Source: WTFV01 sp965200895
GTDB taxonomy: Bacteria > Acidobacteriota > Vicinamibacteria > Vicinamibacterales > UBA8438
DNA length: 64,000 bases
Assembly: GCA_965200895.1 (NCBI GenBank)
Contig: CBDAVM010000002.1
Coordinates: forward strand, 248,001 to 312,000
Direction of reading: 5' to 3'
The notes below the pieces were generated by a model. That model was not told the DNA's origin. It did no database searches and was given only the letters and a program-made list of their open reading frames with translations. Position 1 is the first letter of the stretch, and the number at the start of each line of letters is the position of its first letter. The translations under genes were made by a program, and so were the position numbers. This document shows positions 24,305-33,948 of this stretch, one piece after another.

Positions 24305-27300
24305 ATGCTTCCGACCGTAGTGCACCCGTTTCGCTTCCCGGCGATCCGACGGCGGTCGCCGGCCGCGGCCGCCGTCGTCCTGCTCGTTCTCGTCGGCCTC
24401 GACACGCCGGAACTCGCCGCCCAGGCCGGCGCCACCACCGGCGTCATCCGCGGCGCGGTGCGCGACCCGGCCGGCGATCCGGTGCCGGGCGCCGTCGTCG
24501 TCATCCAGCATCGCGGGACGGATCTGGCGACCACGGTGGAGTCGTCGGCCTCCGGGACCTTCGTGCGCGCGCTGCTGCCGCCGGGCGCGTACGACCTGAC
24601 GGTGGCCCCGGCCACCGCCGGCCTGAGCACCGAGCGCATCGAGGGCGCCGTCCTGCGCGTGGGCGGGACGCTCGACCTGAGCGTGGAGCTGCGGGTGGTG
24701 GCGGCCGAGACGGTCAACGTGGTCAGCGAGGCGCCGTCACCCATCGACACCACCGACGTCACGCGCTCGCAGCGCATCGCCGAGGACGTGGTCGAGGGCC
24801 TCCCGAGCAACGGCCGCAACTTCCTGGACCTGACGCTGCTGACGCCCGGCGCGTCGATCTCGCAGGGGCCGGACGGCGACGAGCTGAACATCGCCGGCCA
24901 GCGCGGCATCTTCAACAACTTCATCGTCGACGGGGCCGACTTCAACAATCCCTTCTTCGGCGAGCAGCGCGGCGGCCAGCGGCCCGCGTTCACCTTCAAC
25001 CAGGACGCCATCGAGGACCTGGTGGTGGTGAACCAGGGCGCCACGGCCGAGTTCGGCCGCTCGGCCGGCGGGTTCGTCAACGTGATCACCAAGTCGGGCG
25101 GCAACGACCTGAACGGTTCGGCCCACTGGTTCGGGCAGTGGGACGAGATCGCGGCCCCCTACCGGGCGGCGCGCGGCGGCGGCAAGCCCGACTTCGGCCG
25201 CAACCAGGCCGGCGCCACCCTCGGCGGCCCGCTCGTGCGCGACCGCGCCTTCTTCTTTCTGGCCTATGACCAGCAGGAGGCCGCCGAGACCAAGCAGCAG
25301 ACCCGGCGCGTCGTCAGCCCGGAGAACCTGGCGCGGCTCGAGGGCTTCCTGCAGACACGCTGGCCCGGGCTGTTCGACGACGAGTTCGGGCCCATCCGCC
25401 GCACCGACGACGCGCGGTCCCTGCTCGCCAAGATCGACCTGAACCTCGACGCCCGGCATCAGGCCTCGTTCAAGTACAACTACACGTGGGCGGAGCAGGT
25501 CAACGGCACCTTCGATGTCGACGCGTGGGGCGCGTCGGCCAACGGCATCGAGCGCGACCGCTCGCACGCGGTCAACGGCAGCCTGCGGTCGATGCTCACC
25601 AATGCGCTCTCCAACGAGCTGCGCGTGCAGTTGGCGCGCGAGGACCGGCCGCCTGGTACGACGGGCCGCTGCTGCCTGCGGGGGCGGCCCTGCCCGGCCC
25701 GCCGCAATTCGCCGCGCTCGGCGGGCGGCCGTTCCCCGACATCGCCATGGATTTCGCCGACGGATTCCGCATCGGGCTGCCGTTCTTCCTGCCCATCGAT
25801 CCGTCCTGGGACTCGCGGCTGCAGGTGGTCGACAACGTGTCGTTCGCGGCCGGGAACCACCTGTTCAAGGCGGGCGTGGAGTACAACCGGACGCGCGTCG
25901 AGCAGCAGTTCATCGGCTTCGCCAACAGCCGCTACGTCTTCGACTCGGTCGACGGCTTCATGGGCTTCGTCGAGCATGGCAACCGCTTCGTCACCTGTGC
26001 GGACGGATCGGCGAGCGCGGTCGGCGTCTGTCCGCCCGACGCCGGCGTGGTCGGGCCGGTGCTGCTGTACCTGCAGGCGGCGACCGTGCCCGGCATCGCT
26101 CCCGAGCGGCTCGGGCGGCAGCAGTTCGAGACGCGCGAGCTGGGCGTCTTCGTGCAGGACACCTGGCATCCGCACGACCGGGTGACGCTCGACCTCGGGC
26201 TGCGCTGGGAGGGGACCTGGCACCCGGACATGTTCGTCGAGCCACAGGACACGTTCTATGCGCCGTACCTCGACGATCCCGGCTTCCCGTCGGACGGCCG
26301 CATCCCGGACGATCTCGACAACTTCCAGCCGCGGGTCGGACTCGCCTGGGACCTGGCCGGCGACGGCCGCACCGTGGCGCGGGCCAACGGCGGGTCGTAC
26401 GTCGCCCGCATCCCGATGCTGGTCTTCGCGCAGCACCGCTCGTCGAACGGCGCGTTCCAGCAGAACCTCTTCCGCAGCAGCGCCGCCGCGCCGTTCCTCG
26501 GTCCGGTGCCGGCCATCGACGAGCTGATCGACGCGTCGACCACGCCGCCGTTCCTGCCCGATATCCAGGTCACCGACCGCAACCTGGAGCTGCCGCGCAC
26601 CTGGTCGTTCAGCGCCGGCCTCGACCGCGATCTCGGGCGCGGCGTCGCCGCCAGCGCCACCTTCGTGCACGCCCGCACCGACAACCTGTTCCGCTTCGTC
26701 AACCGCAACGACCCGGTGTTCGGCTCGCCGTTCGGCGTCGGCACGCACCCGTCGGGGGGCGGCATCAACGCGCTGACGGTGCTGGAGAGCAGCGCGCGCT
26801 CGCGCTACCACGGGGTGACGCTCGGCCTGCGCGGGCGGGGCGCGGTCCGCAGCCGGCCGCTCACCTTCGAGACGCACTACACGCTGGCCTTCGACCGCTC
26901 GGACGACGACAACGAGCGCGACCCGTTCACGCTGCGCTATGCGAACGCCGCCGACCTGGCGCCCGAGTACGGCTGGTCGGACCGCGACCGGCGCCACCAG
27001 GTGAGCGGCTACCTGCTGGCCACCCTGCCCGGCGACGTCCAGTGGAACAACGTCGTGCGGTATCTGTCGGCCTCGCCCGTCTCGGCGCAGTGCGCCGCCC
27101 CCGGCGTGCGCGCCGCGCAGCCGGCCGACCGCCTCTGCGCGGACGGGACGGTCCTGACGCGCAACACCCTGCGGCGCGACAACGCCTTCTTCACCTGGGA
27201 CATCCGCGTCTCGCGCCGCTTCCCGCTGCGCAACGGCGCGGTCATCGAGCCGCTCGTCGAGGTCTTCAATCTGACCAACGCCGACAACTTCGTCGACACC

Positions 27301-27396
27301 GCGCTCGGCTCGCTGCTCTTCAACTTCGACGGGACGCTGCGCAGCGGCCTCGGCGATACGCGGCGCGGCCAGGTGGGGTTGAGCGTCCGGTTCTGA
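24305..27396 (+). CDS. TonB-dependent receptor, Oar-like, single-base frameshift near 25650
   Basis: The protein (about 1,030 residues if repaired) starts with a signal peptide (PAAAAVVLLVLVGL...LAAQ) and a carboxypeptidase-regulatory-like domain (GVIRGAVRDPAGDPVPGAVV). A plug domain follows (GLPSNGRNFLDLTLLTPG, ENVNV-like SAGGFVNVITKSGGN), then a large beta barrel ending LSVRF with the terminal Phe recognised by the Bam machinery. The frame opened at 24305 leaves the barrel at REDRPPGTTG; the next frame resumes with PAAWYDGPLLPAG and continues to 27396. One base is missing in the GGCCGCC context near 25650. Such receptors import large substrates through the outer membrane with TonB energy. 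The substrate is unknown. The lesion may be a sequencing error, because both halves are otherwise well preserved. Confidence 0.85.
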
Positions 27397-27406
27397 TGCG
27401 CTGATC

Positions 27407-27422
27407 CGCCACCGGTGTGGCG
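27407..27422. terminator. Short hairpin between convergent genes
   Basis: CGCCAC-CGGT-GTGGCG forms a 6-bp stem with a 4-base loop 10 bp past the receptor stop and just past the stop of the opposing vapC. No T-run follows, so it is a weak candidate that could serve both directions. Confidence 0.4.
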
Positions 27423-27424
27423 CC

Positions 27425-27877
27425 TCACCGAACCCGCGCTCGCGGCGCGCGTCGGAGCGGATTCTCCCAGCGCAGGTTGCCGAAGCGCGCGAAATCCGCG
27501 TCGCACGAGACGAGCGTGGCCCCGTGCGTCATCACGAGCGCCGCGAGGTGGGCATCGGCCGCCAGGTTGCCCGCGACGCCGGCGTCGGCGACCAGTTCGC
27601 GTAGCGTTCGCCAGTGTTCGCGCGTCTCCATGACGGGCGAGGCGACCTCGTGCGCCAGCCAGGCGTCGATCTGGCCGATGGCGGTCTCCGGCGTCAGGGG
27701 ATGCGGGAAGACCTTCGGATTCGTGGCCACGCGCAGGAATCCCACCACTACGGCCCACGGCAGGCCGATGGTCTCGTCGCCGCTCAACGCGTGTTCCCAC
27801 CACCCGCGTACGCGTTGGTGGTGCGGCGCGTCGGAGTTCACGGCGTACAGCAGGACGTTCAGATCGACGATCTTCAT
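27425..27877 (-). CDS. VapC-type PIN-domain ribonuclease toxin
   Basis: The 150-residue protein has the PIN fold order: MKIVDLNVLLYAVN with the first Asp at residue 5, the central acidic helix (AVVVGFLRVATNP), ELVADAGVAGNLAADAHLAAL with the third acidic site, and LVSCDADFARF with the fourth. This is the VapC subgroup with the VDLNVLLYAVN start, often annotated as a tRNA- or rRNA-cleaving toxin. Its ATG overlaps the antitoxin TGA by four bases, so expression is coupled. The two toxin pairs in this window are not close copies. Confidence 0.9.
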   Translation of the reverse strand: MKIVDLNVLLYAVNSDAPHHQRVRGWWEHALSGDETIGLPWAVVVGFLRVATNPKVFPHPLTPETAIGQIDAWLAHEVASPVMETREHWRTLRELVADAGVAGNLAADAHLAALVMTHGATLVSCDADFARFGNLRWENPLRRAPRARVR

Positions 27878-28140
27878 TTGCGCAGCGACAACTTGCGAAC
27901 CGTTTCCTCGTCTTCGAGAGCCGCGGCCAGCGCCAGCGCCTTGTCGAGGTGCATCCGCGGTCCGCCCAGGGCGAACGTGCGCTGTCTGAACGGCTGCTGA
28001 CGCCCGCCGCCCGGACTCCGCGGCGCCAGGCCGGCCCGCACCGTGCGGTTGAGCATGCGAGTCAGCGAGACGGACTCGGCTTGGGCGCGCGCCTTCAGTT
28101 CGAGCATCAGGTCGTCCTCGATCCGCACGGTACTGCGCAT
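27874..28140 (-). CDS. Ribbon-helix-helix antitoxin of the PIN toxin
   Basis: The 88-residue product starts MRSTVRIEDDLMLELKARA, a ribbon-helix-helix (CopG/VapB-like) DNA-binding motif in which the TVRI strand inserts into the major groove. The rest is a basic linker and a C-terminal helix (LDKALALAAALEDEETVRKL) that probably caps the toxin. Start 28140 is chosen over the ATG at 28152 because that codon lies inside a palindromic operator and the -10 box. No Shine-Dalgarno is visible. Confidence 0.85.
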   Translation of the reverse strand: MRSTVRIEDDLMLELKARAQAESVSLTRMLNRTVRAGLAPRSPGGGRQQPFRQRTFALGGPRMHLDKALALAAALEDEETVRKLSLRK

Positions 28141-28147
28141 GATTGAC

Positions 28148-28175
28148 ATCATAGCATGATATGTAATGGTGTCAT
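28148..28175 (-). promoter_or_regulatory. Promoter with palindromic operator of the RHH/VapC operon
   Basis: On the minus strand ATGACA (28175-28170) is followed after 16 bp by TATGAT (28153-28148), and the antitoxin ATG starts 8 bases later at 28140, so the message would have almost no leader. The palindrome ATCAT-AGC-ATGAT (28148-28160) covers the -10 box, a natural site for ribbon-helix-helix autorepression. Confidence 0.55.
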
Positions 28176-28260
28176 GACATCTCCACGGCAGTATCCAGCG
28201 CCGCGCCCGACGTGGTATAAGCCTGTGCGAGCAGCGCCGGCCACCGCCCGCGAACCCGCG

Positions 28261-30864
28261 ATGGATGTCACCCCCTGCGCCCGACCGTCACGAGAAGCCG
28301 CCCTCGATCTCGCGCGGCAGACCGACGTGTCGGCCCTGATGCGCCGGGCTGCGGCGCTGCGGGACGCCGGGTTCGGCCGGGCCGTCAGCTACTCGCGCAA
28401 GGTGTTCATCCCGCTCACGACGCTGTGCCGGGACGTGTGCCACTACTGCACGTTCGCCCGACCGCCGCGGCCGGGCGAGCGGGCGTACATGACCCTCGAC
28501 GAGGCCGTCGCGGTGGCGCGCCGGGGCGCGGAGGCGGGATGCCGGGAGGCGCTCTTCACCCTCGGCGACAAGCCGGAGCTGCGCTACCCGCAGGCGCGCG
28601 CCGAGCTGGACGCGCTGGGGCACCCGACGACGATCGCGTACCTCGTGGCCGCCGCCCGCGCGGTGTTCGACGCCACGGGGCTGCTGCCGCACGCCAATCC
28701 CGGCGTCGTGACGCGAGCCGAACTGGCGGCCCTGCGCGCGGTGTGCCCGTCGCAGGGGATGATGCTGGAGAGCGTCTCGCGGCGGCTGCTCGAACCGGGT
28801 CAGGCGCACCACGGATCGCCTGACAAGGACCCGGACGCGCGTCTGGAGACGATGCGGATGGCCGGGGAACTGGCCATCCCCTACACGTCCGGCATCCTGA
28901 TCGGGATCGGCGAGACACGGGAGGAGCGCATCGAATCGCTGCTCGCCCTGCGCGACCTGCACGACGAGTACGGCCACATCCAGGAGATCATCATCCAGAA
29001 TTTCCGGGCCAAGCCGGACACGCGGATGGCGGGAGCGCCCGACCCGCCGCTCGAGGACCTGCAGTGGACCATCGCCTGCGCGCGCCTCGTCTTCGGTCCC
29101 GACATGGCGATCCAGGCCCCGCCCAATCTGACCCCGGACCACTTCGGCGCGCTGATCCGGGCCGGCATCAACGACTGGGGCGGCGTGTCGCCGGTGACGC
29201 CGGACCACGTCAATCCGGAGGCCCCGTGGCCGCACCTGGAGCGGCTCGCGCAGGAGACCGCGCGCGAGGGCAAGGCGCTGACCGAGCGGCTGACGGTCTA
29301 TCCGGCCTATGTGCGGCAGCTCGACGAGTGGGTGGCCGAGCCGCTGCGCCCGGCGGTGCGGCGGGCGTCCGACGCCGAGGGCTTCGCGCGGGAGGGCGCC
29401 TGGTCGCCGGGTGATCCGGACGCCGCGTTGCCTGGCGAGCTTCTCAATCGGTTGGAGATCCCGGCATCGCCCGCTGTCGCGGGTGGTCGAGGTCGCGAGC
29501 AGGAGGGCGATGCGCTTCCCGGGCGGCTGCAGGGTCCGACGCCGCCGCGTCCTGCCGCCCCGGCCGTGGGTCCGGCGACGCCGATGGGCTTGGCGCCCGG
29601 CGGAGCCGGCGCGGCGGTGCGGACGTTGTGCGAGCAGGCGGCGCGTGGCGGCGGGCTGGACGAGGCGGAGATCACGACCCTGTTCTCGGTGCGGGGCGAC
29701 GACCTCGTGACGGTGGTGCGGGCGGCCGACGCGCTGCGCCGCGAGGTCAACGGCGACGAGGTCACCTACGTCGTCAACCGCAACATCAACTACACGAACG
29801 TCTGCTACTTCAAGTGCCGCTTCTGCGCCTTCTCGAAGGGCAGGCTGAGCGAGAACCTGCGGGGGGCTCCCTACGACCTCGCTCTCGACGAGATCGCCCG
29901 CCGCAGCGTCGAGGCGTGGGAGCGGGGCGCGACCGAAGTCTGCATGCAGGGCGGCATCCACCCCGAGTACACCGGCGCCACCTACCTGGACATCTGCCGG
30001 ACGGTCAGGGCGGCCGTGCCGGAGATGCACGTCCACGCCTTCTCGCCGCTGGAGGTCTGGCAGGGCGCGGCCACGCTCGGCGTGTCGCTGGAGGCGTTCC
30101 TGCGGCAACTGCAGTCGGTCGGGCTGGGAACGCTGCCGGGCACGGCGGCCGAGGTGCTCGACGACGAGGTGCGGCGCGACCTGTGCCCCGACAAGCTGAC
30201 GACGGCCCAGTGGCTGGAGGTGATGGAGACCGCGCACCGGGTGGGATTCCGGACGACCGCGACCATCATGTACGGCCACATCGACCGCCCCCGGCACTGG
30301 GCGCGGCACCTGGCGCGCATCCGGGCGCTGCAGGCGCGCACCGGCGGTTTCACGGAGTTCGTGCCGCTGCCCTTCGTGCACATGGAGGCGCCGATCTATC
30401 TGAAGGGCCTGGCGCGCCGCGGCCCGACGTTCCGCGAGTCGCTGCTGATGCACGCCGTCGCGCGGCTGGCGCTCCACCCGCTGGTGACCAACATCCAGGC
30501 GTCCTGGGTGAAGATGGGGCCCCGCGGCGTGCGCGCGTGCCTGAACGCCGGCGTCAACGACCTCGGCGGCACCCTGATGAACGAGAGCATCACGCGGGCG
30601 GCCGGCGCCGGCTTCGGCCAGGAGCTGCCGCCGGGGCGGATGGAGGCCCTCATCTGTGGGGCGGGCCGCATCCCCAGGCAGCGCTCCACCGCGTACGGGG
30701 CGCCGCCGGCGGCGCAGGTGGCGCGGTCGTTCCAGGCTGCGAACCTGCAGCCGGTCGTGCAGACCCCGAGTCCGGCCTGGGCGCGGGACAGCGTGCGGCC
30801 GACGCTGGTCAGGCCCGGACTCGCAACCGACGCCGCCGGCGAGGGGGCGGGAAGCAGGACCTGA
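28261..30864 (+). CDS. fbiC: Bifunctional FO synthase (CofG-CofH fusion)
   Basis: The 867-residue protein joins two radical SAM enzymes. The N-terminal CofG half carries CRDVCHYC (Cys56, 60, 63), the C-terminal CofH half carries CYFKCRFC (Cys515, 519, 522); each triad holds a 4Fe-4S cluster. Together they make 7,8-didemethyl-8-hydroxy-5-deazariboflavin (FO) from tyrosine and 5-amino-6-ribitylaminouracil, the chromophore of cofactor F420. The two halves are joined by a Pro/Gly/Ala linker of about 60 residues (around residues 400-450). The fused form is known from actinobacteria (FbiC) and some other phyla. ATG 28261 is chosen as the start; an open frame upstream lacks signals. No other F420 genes (cofC, cofD, cofE) are in the window. 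The 3' end lies in a 73-bp duplication. Confidence 0.95.
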   Translation: MDVTPCARPSREAALDLARQTDVSALMRRAAALRDAGFGRAVSYSRKVFIPLTTLCRDVCHYCTFARPPRPGERAYMTLDEAVAVARRGAEAGCREALFTLGDKPELRYPQARAELDALGHPTTIAYLVAAARAVFDATGLLPHANPGVVTRAELAALRAVCPSQGMMLESVSRRLLEPGQAHHGSPDKDPDARLETMRMAGELAIPYTSGILIGIGETREERIESLLALRDLHDEYGHIQEIIIQNFRAKPDTRMAGAPDPPLEDLQWTIACARLVFGPDMAIQAPPNLTPDHFGALIRAGINDWGGVSPVTPDHVNPEAPWPHLERLAQETAREGKALTERLTVYPAYVRQLDEWVAEPLRPAVRRASDAEGFAREGAWSPGDPDAALPGELLNRLEIPASPAVAGGRGREQEGDALPGRLQGPTPPRPAAPAVGPATPMGLAPGGAGAAVRTLCEQAARGGGLDEAEITTLFSVRGDDLVTVVRAADALRREVNGDEVTYVVNRNINYTNVCYFKCRFCAFSKGRLSENLRGAPYDLALDEIARRSVEAWERGATEVCMQGGIHPEYTGATYLDICRTVRAAVPEMHVHAFSPLEVWQGAATLGVSLEAFLRQLQSVGLGTLPGTAAEVLDDEVRRDLCPDKLTTAQWLEVMETAHRVGFRTTATIMYGHIDRPRHWARHLARIRALQARTGGFTEFVPLPFVHMEAPIYLKGLARRGPTFRESLLMHAVARLALHPLVTNIQASWVKMGPRGVRACLNAGVNDLGGTLMNESITRAAGAGFGQELPPGRMEALICGAGRIPRQRSTAYGAPPAAQVARSFQAANLQPVVQTPSPAWARDSVRPTLVRPGLATDAAGEGAGSRT

Positions 30865-30939
30865 CCAGAACGCGGAGGCGGGCGGACAGGGCGAGTGCGA
30901 CCTTCGCTGCTGGCGACGGGCGGGAAGCAGGACCTGACC
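30846..30939 (+). repeat. 21-bp direct repeat, 73-bp step, at the fbiC stop codon
   Basis: GGCGGGAAGCAGGACCTGAC (21 bp with the next C) occurs at 30846-30866, where it holds the fbiC stop, and again at 30919-30939. Weaker similarity extends about 20 bp further upstream of each. It looks like a duplication of the gene end. Confidence 0.75.
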
Positions 30940-31016
30940 GGGGCCGTACACCGACGGCTGACTTGCCTCCCGCGTTGGCGAGGTCGGCGAGGGTGAGAAC
31001 GAGAGGAGACTGACCG

Positions 31017-31565
31017 ATGAGTGACAACGCGTTCCGTGATCTGCTCGACAAGGCGCTGGCGCGGCCGGCGATCAGCGTGCCGGCGGCTCTGGCGGTGGTG
31101 CTGGCGGTCGGATTCCTCGGCTGGTCGGCCACGTGTCCGTGCAACTACACGCCGGGGGCCTACCTGTTCGGGGACGAGCAGCAGGAGGCGGTGTCCGACT
31201 GGACGTTCGCCAACCAGGTGACGTTGTGCCAGATCCAGGTCCGGGCCGGTCTGCTGCCGCACGCCATCAACCTGAACTGTTTCGCCAACCAGAGCGGCGA
31301 CCTGTACCTGAGCTGCTCGAACTGCGACGGCAAGCGCTGGTCCGGTTTCGCGGTCGAGGACGGCCGGGCGCGGTTGCGGCTCGACGGCGACGTCTACCCG
31401 GTCACCCTGACCCGCGCCCTCGACCCGGACGAGCTGGACATGGCGTGGTCCGCCCGGCTCGACAAGCTCCACAATCTCGAAGCGCCGGCCAATCCTCCGG
31501 CGCCGCTCGGCTCGCCGCGGCCGGACCACTGGTGGTCGTTCCGAGTGGTGTCGCGCAGCAGTTAG
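31017..31565 (+). CDS. Membrane-anchored split-barrel-like protein, possible F420/flavin binder
   Basis: The 182-residue protein has an N-terminal transmembrane helix (ISVPAALAVVLAVGFLGW). The outer domain has a run (GDLYLSCSNCDGKRWSGFAV, then GRARLRLDGDVYPVTLTRAL, then DPDELDMAW) that recalls the split beta-barrel of FDOR/PNPOx proteins: a K-R-W helix start followed by a G-x-x-Y-P strand. Five cysteines (WSATCPCNY, LYLSCSNC and others) are unusual for that fold. It follows fbiC by 152 bp on the same strand with a good ribosome site (GAGGAG), which makes a link to deazaflavin chemistry plausible but unproven. It could equally be an unrelated beta-domain protein. Confidence 0.6.
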   Translation: MSDNAFRDLLDKALARPAISVPAALAVVLAVGFLGWSATCPCNYTPGAYLFGDEQQEAVSDWTFANQVTLCQIQVRAGLLPHAINLNCFANQSGDLYLSCSNCDGKRWSGFAVEDGRARLRLDGDVYPVTLTRALDPDELDMAWSARLDKLHNLEAPANPPAPLGSPRPDHWWSFRVVSRSS

Positions 31566-31751
31566 CGCGCCGTGGTGGCGCCGGCGTCGCCCCGAGGGCG
31601 GCGAGGCGGCCGCCCGACAAGGCGCGAGGACGCGCAGCACCGAATCAGTGCGCTGCCGGCATGGTGGTGTCGGCGCTCGCAACGGGGCCCGTTTCGCCAC
31701 CGCGGCCTTCCGGTACGGGATTCCGCGGCCGGGCAGAGCGCGGAGGCGCGT

Positions 31752-33023
31752 TCACGCCTCCCCGGGTTCCCGCGGGCACATCCATAGTCGGGTCCGGAAG
31801 TAGCGGCGGCGGTCGTCGAAGTCGAACTCCGGCGGGGGCGAGCCGTTCTCCCGCAGGGCGCGGTGGATCCTGGGCACGCCGGTCAGCCGTTCCTCGGCGA
31901 GCCGCAGCTCCTTGAGCAACTCGCCGATCCGGCGGTTGCGCGCGGGAATCTCGACCGGAGGCGCGGCCCCGGGCGCCAGATGCCGGGCCTCGACGCCCTC
32001 AACGGGACCGGGATGGCTGATGAACTCGATGCGGCCCGGGTAGACGTACACCTTCGTGGGTTCCAGGACCTCCGGCTCGTAGCTGCGGTGGTACACCGCG
32101 TTGACCAGGGCCTCGCGAAGGGCCGCTGGCGGGTAGCTGGTCCAGCGGCGCGCCTCGGGAACGTCGTGTGACTTGCGGATGTAGGTCGTCACCAGCCCCG
32201 CAAGATGCCGCAGGCAGTCGCGGAGCTGGTCGGCGAGGCCGCCCCGGAAGACCCGCTCCGCGTGCACCTCGTCCGGGTGGTCGCTGGCGAAGTGGGCGAC
32301 CTCGATGCGGGCGCCGGGATACCAGGCGGCGGGATCGTCCGCGAAGAACAGCAGCGCGACGTTGCGCGGGACCTCGTGTTCGTTGACGCGACGGGTGAGG
32401 CGCATGCGGCGGTAGATGTGCGCGGCGGCCGGTTCATCGACCAGACCGCTCGACACGGCGTGCAGGTGCTCGCGCACCTTCTGCTCGCGCAGATCCTCGA
32501 TGCGCGCGTCGAACTGCGCGCGGTCATCCCAGGGGACGCGGGCCGTCTGGGCGACCAGGGAGCGAACCAGGTGTTCCCGGCGCTCGACCGTTGCGGCGCC
32601 CAGGCGCACCCAGTAGCGTCTGGGGCCGTGTTCCCCCTCGGGCGCGCGGTGCGGGCGGCGGTCGCTTGCGGGCGCCCACAGCACCAGGATGGGCCGGTCG
32701 TCGACGACCTCCGGTGACAGGATGGGATCGTAGGGGGGATCGATCCGGTTGCACTGGCCGCGAATCCAGACCTGCGCGGCGTCGATCTCGGCCGGCGTCA
32801 GGCCTTTCGGCGGCAGGTCGGCGCGACCGTCGCGTTCGGCCACCCCCAGCACCACGTAGCCGCCGTTCAGATTGTGGAGGTCGTTGGCGAAGGCGCAGAT
32901 CGTCCTGAGCACCTGGAACCCGGTCGTCCGCGGGTCCCACGCCGCCTTGAACTCGACCCGCGCCGATTCGATGCCCCGGCCGCAGAGCAGGCTGCGCGGG
33001 TCGATGGGGAGGATGGCGCTCAT
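31752..33023 (-). CDS. Schlafen/AlbA_2-domain protein with C-terminal ATPase-like domain
   Basis: The 423-residue protein begins with an AlbA_2 (Schlafen-type) domain: ESARVEFKAAWDP, then TICAFANDLHNLNGGYVVLGV. The C-terminal half has the RecG-related HATPase_c_4 signature ALREALVNAVYHRSYE, then VYVYPGRIEFISHPGPV and RNRRIGELLKELRLAE. Such proteins are thought to bind nucleic acid and act in regulation or defence; the biochemical role is not settled. ATG 33023 gives the usual short N-terminus before the AlbA_2 domain. The gene stands alone on its strand, next to Uma2 and DUF262 loci, in an accessory-looking stretch. Confidence 0.87.
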   Translation of the reverse strand: MSAILPIDPRSLLCGRGIESARVEFKAAWDPRTTGFQVLRTICAFANDLHNLNGGYVVLGVAERDGRADLPPKGLTPAEIDAAQVWIRGQCNRIDPPYDPILSPEVVDDRPILVLWAPASDRRPHRAPEGEHGPRRYWVRLGAATVERREHLVRSLVAQTARVPWDDRAQFDARIEDLREQKVREHLHAVSSGLVDEPAAAHIYRRMRLTRRVNEHEVPRNVALLFFADDPAAWYPGARIEVAHFASDHPDEVHAERVFRGGLADQLRDCLRHLAGLVTTYIRKSHDVPEARRWTSYPPAALREALVNAVYHRSYEPEVLEPTKVYVYPGRIEFISHPGPVEGVEARHLAPGAAPPVEIPARNRRIGELLKELRLAEERLTGVPRIHRALRENGSPPPEFDFDDRRRYFRTRLWMCPREPGEA

Positions 33024-33312
33024 CGGTCGCGTGGCTCCGCCCGGCCGCGGAAGGGGTTGCAGGGTTCGTGCGTGAGGATCTGACCGACCGGGCCGCGCGG
33101 CGGTTCGTGACGGAGGCCGAGGATGTCCATGGTGTTCTCCCGCTTGCCGGAAGCCGCCCCGTAGGAGGGTAGTGCATCCGGGGGATTCGGCAAGCGGGCA
33201 GTGCTGCGGTTCACCGCGGCAGCCGGCTCGACGGGGCCGGAAGGGCCTACAATGGAACGGAGTGCGCCTGCCCGGCCGGGCTCCGGCGGCGTTCCGAAAA
33301 CCGAGATCGCGC

Positions 33313-33933
33313 ATGGATACCGCCACCCGGTCGGCGCCCCGCGTTCGGTCGACGAGCGGATCGGCCCTGCTCATCCGGTTCCCGTCGCCGATGGGGTTCA
33401 CCGACGACCGGTTCTACGAGTTCTGCCGGCTCAATCGGGATCTGCGCATCGAGCGGACGGCGGCGGGGGAGGTCGCCATCATGGGGCCGGCGGGAGGGGA
33501 TTCCAGCGACAGGAACGCGGAGATCGCTTTCCAGTTGCGCCGCTGGGCCAAGCGCGACGGGACGGGCCGGACGTTCGATTCCTCCGGCGGCTTCCGGTTG
33601 CCGAACGGTGCGGTCCGTTCGCCGGACGCCGCGTGGGTCGACAGCGCCCGCCTGGCCGTCCTCACGGACGACGAGCGTCGATCCTTCCCGCCGCTCTGCC
33701 CCGACTTCGTGGTCGAGCTGCGCTCGCCGAGCGACAGTCTGGCGGCGCTCCGGGACAAGATGCAGGAGTATGTCGACAACGGCGCGCGTCTCGGTTGGCT
33801 GATCGATCCGCCGGGCGGCGTGGTCTTCGTGTACCGCCCCGGGGTACCGCCGGAGCGCCTGGATGAGCCGGCGAGCCTGTCCGCCGATCCCGTGCTGCCG
33901 GGTTTCCGCCTGCAGATGGACGAGGTCCTGTAG
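33313..33933 (+). CDS. Uma2-family (DUF820) putative endonuclease
   Basis: The 206-residue protein has the Uma2 layout: FYEFCRLNRDLRIERTAAGE, then NAEIAFQLRRWAKRDGTGR, SPDAAWVDSARL with a catalytic-type Asp, PDFVVELRSPSDSL with the catalytic Glu, and KMQEYVDNGARLGWLIDP with the Lys region. The fold is a PD-(D/E)xK nuclease; biological roles of the many genomic copies are unknown. ATG 33313 is preferred because family similarity starts within 20 residues. The sequence TACAAT at 33248-33253 could be its -10 box. A truncated relative follows directly. Confidence 0.88.
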   Translation: MDTATRSAPRVRSTSGSALLIRFPSPMGFTDDRFYEFCRLNRDLRIERTAAGEVAIMGPAGGDSSDRNAEIAFQLRRWAKRDGTGRTFDSSGGFRLPNGAVRSPDAAWVDSARLAVLTDDERRSFPPLCPDFVVELRSPSDSLAALRDKMQEYVDNGARLGWLIDPPGGVVFVYRPGVPPERLDEPASLSADPVLPGFRLQMDEVL

Positions 33934-33948
33934 CGTTCCCGGGCGACG

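Noticed and set aside
30927..30942. GCAGGACCTGACCGGG also found at 63804-63819
   Set aside because: A single 16-base match between two places in a GC-rich 64-kb window is close to chance, and the contexts share nothing else.
28288..30951. Long minus-strand open frame opposite fbiC
   Set aside because: It mirrors the codon pattern of the FO synthase gene and has no recognisable protein features.
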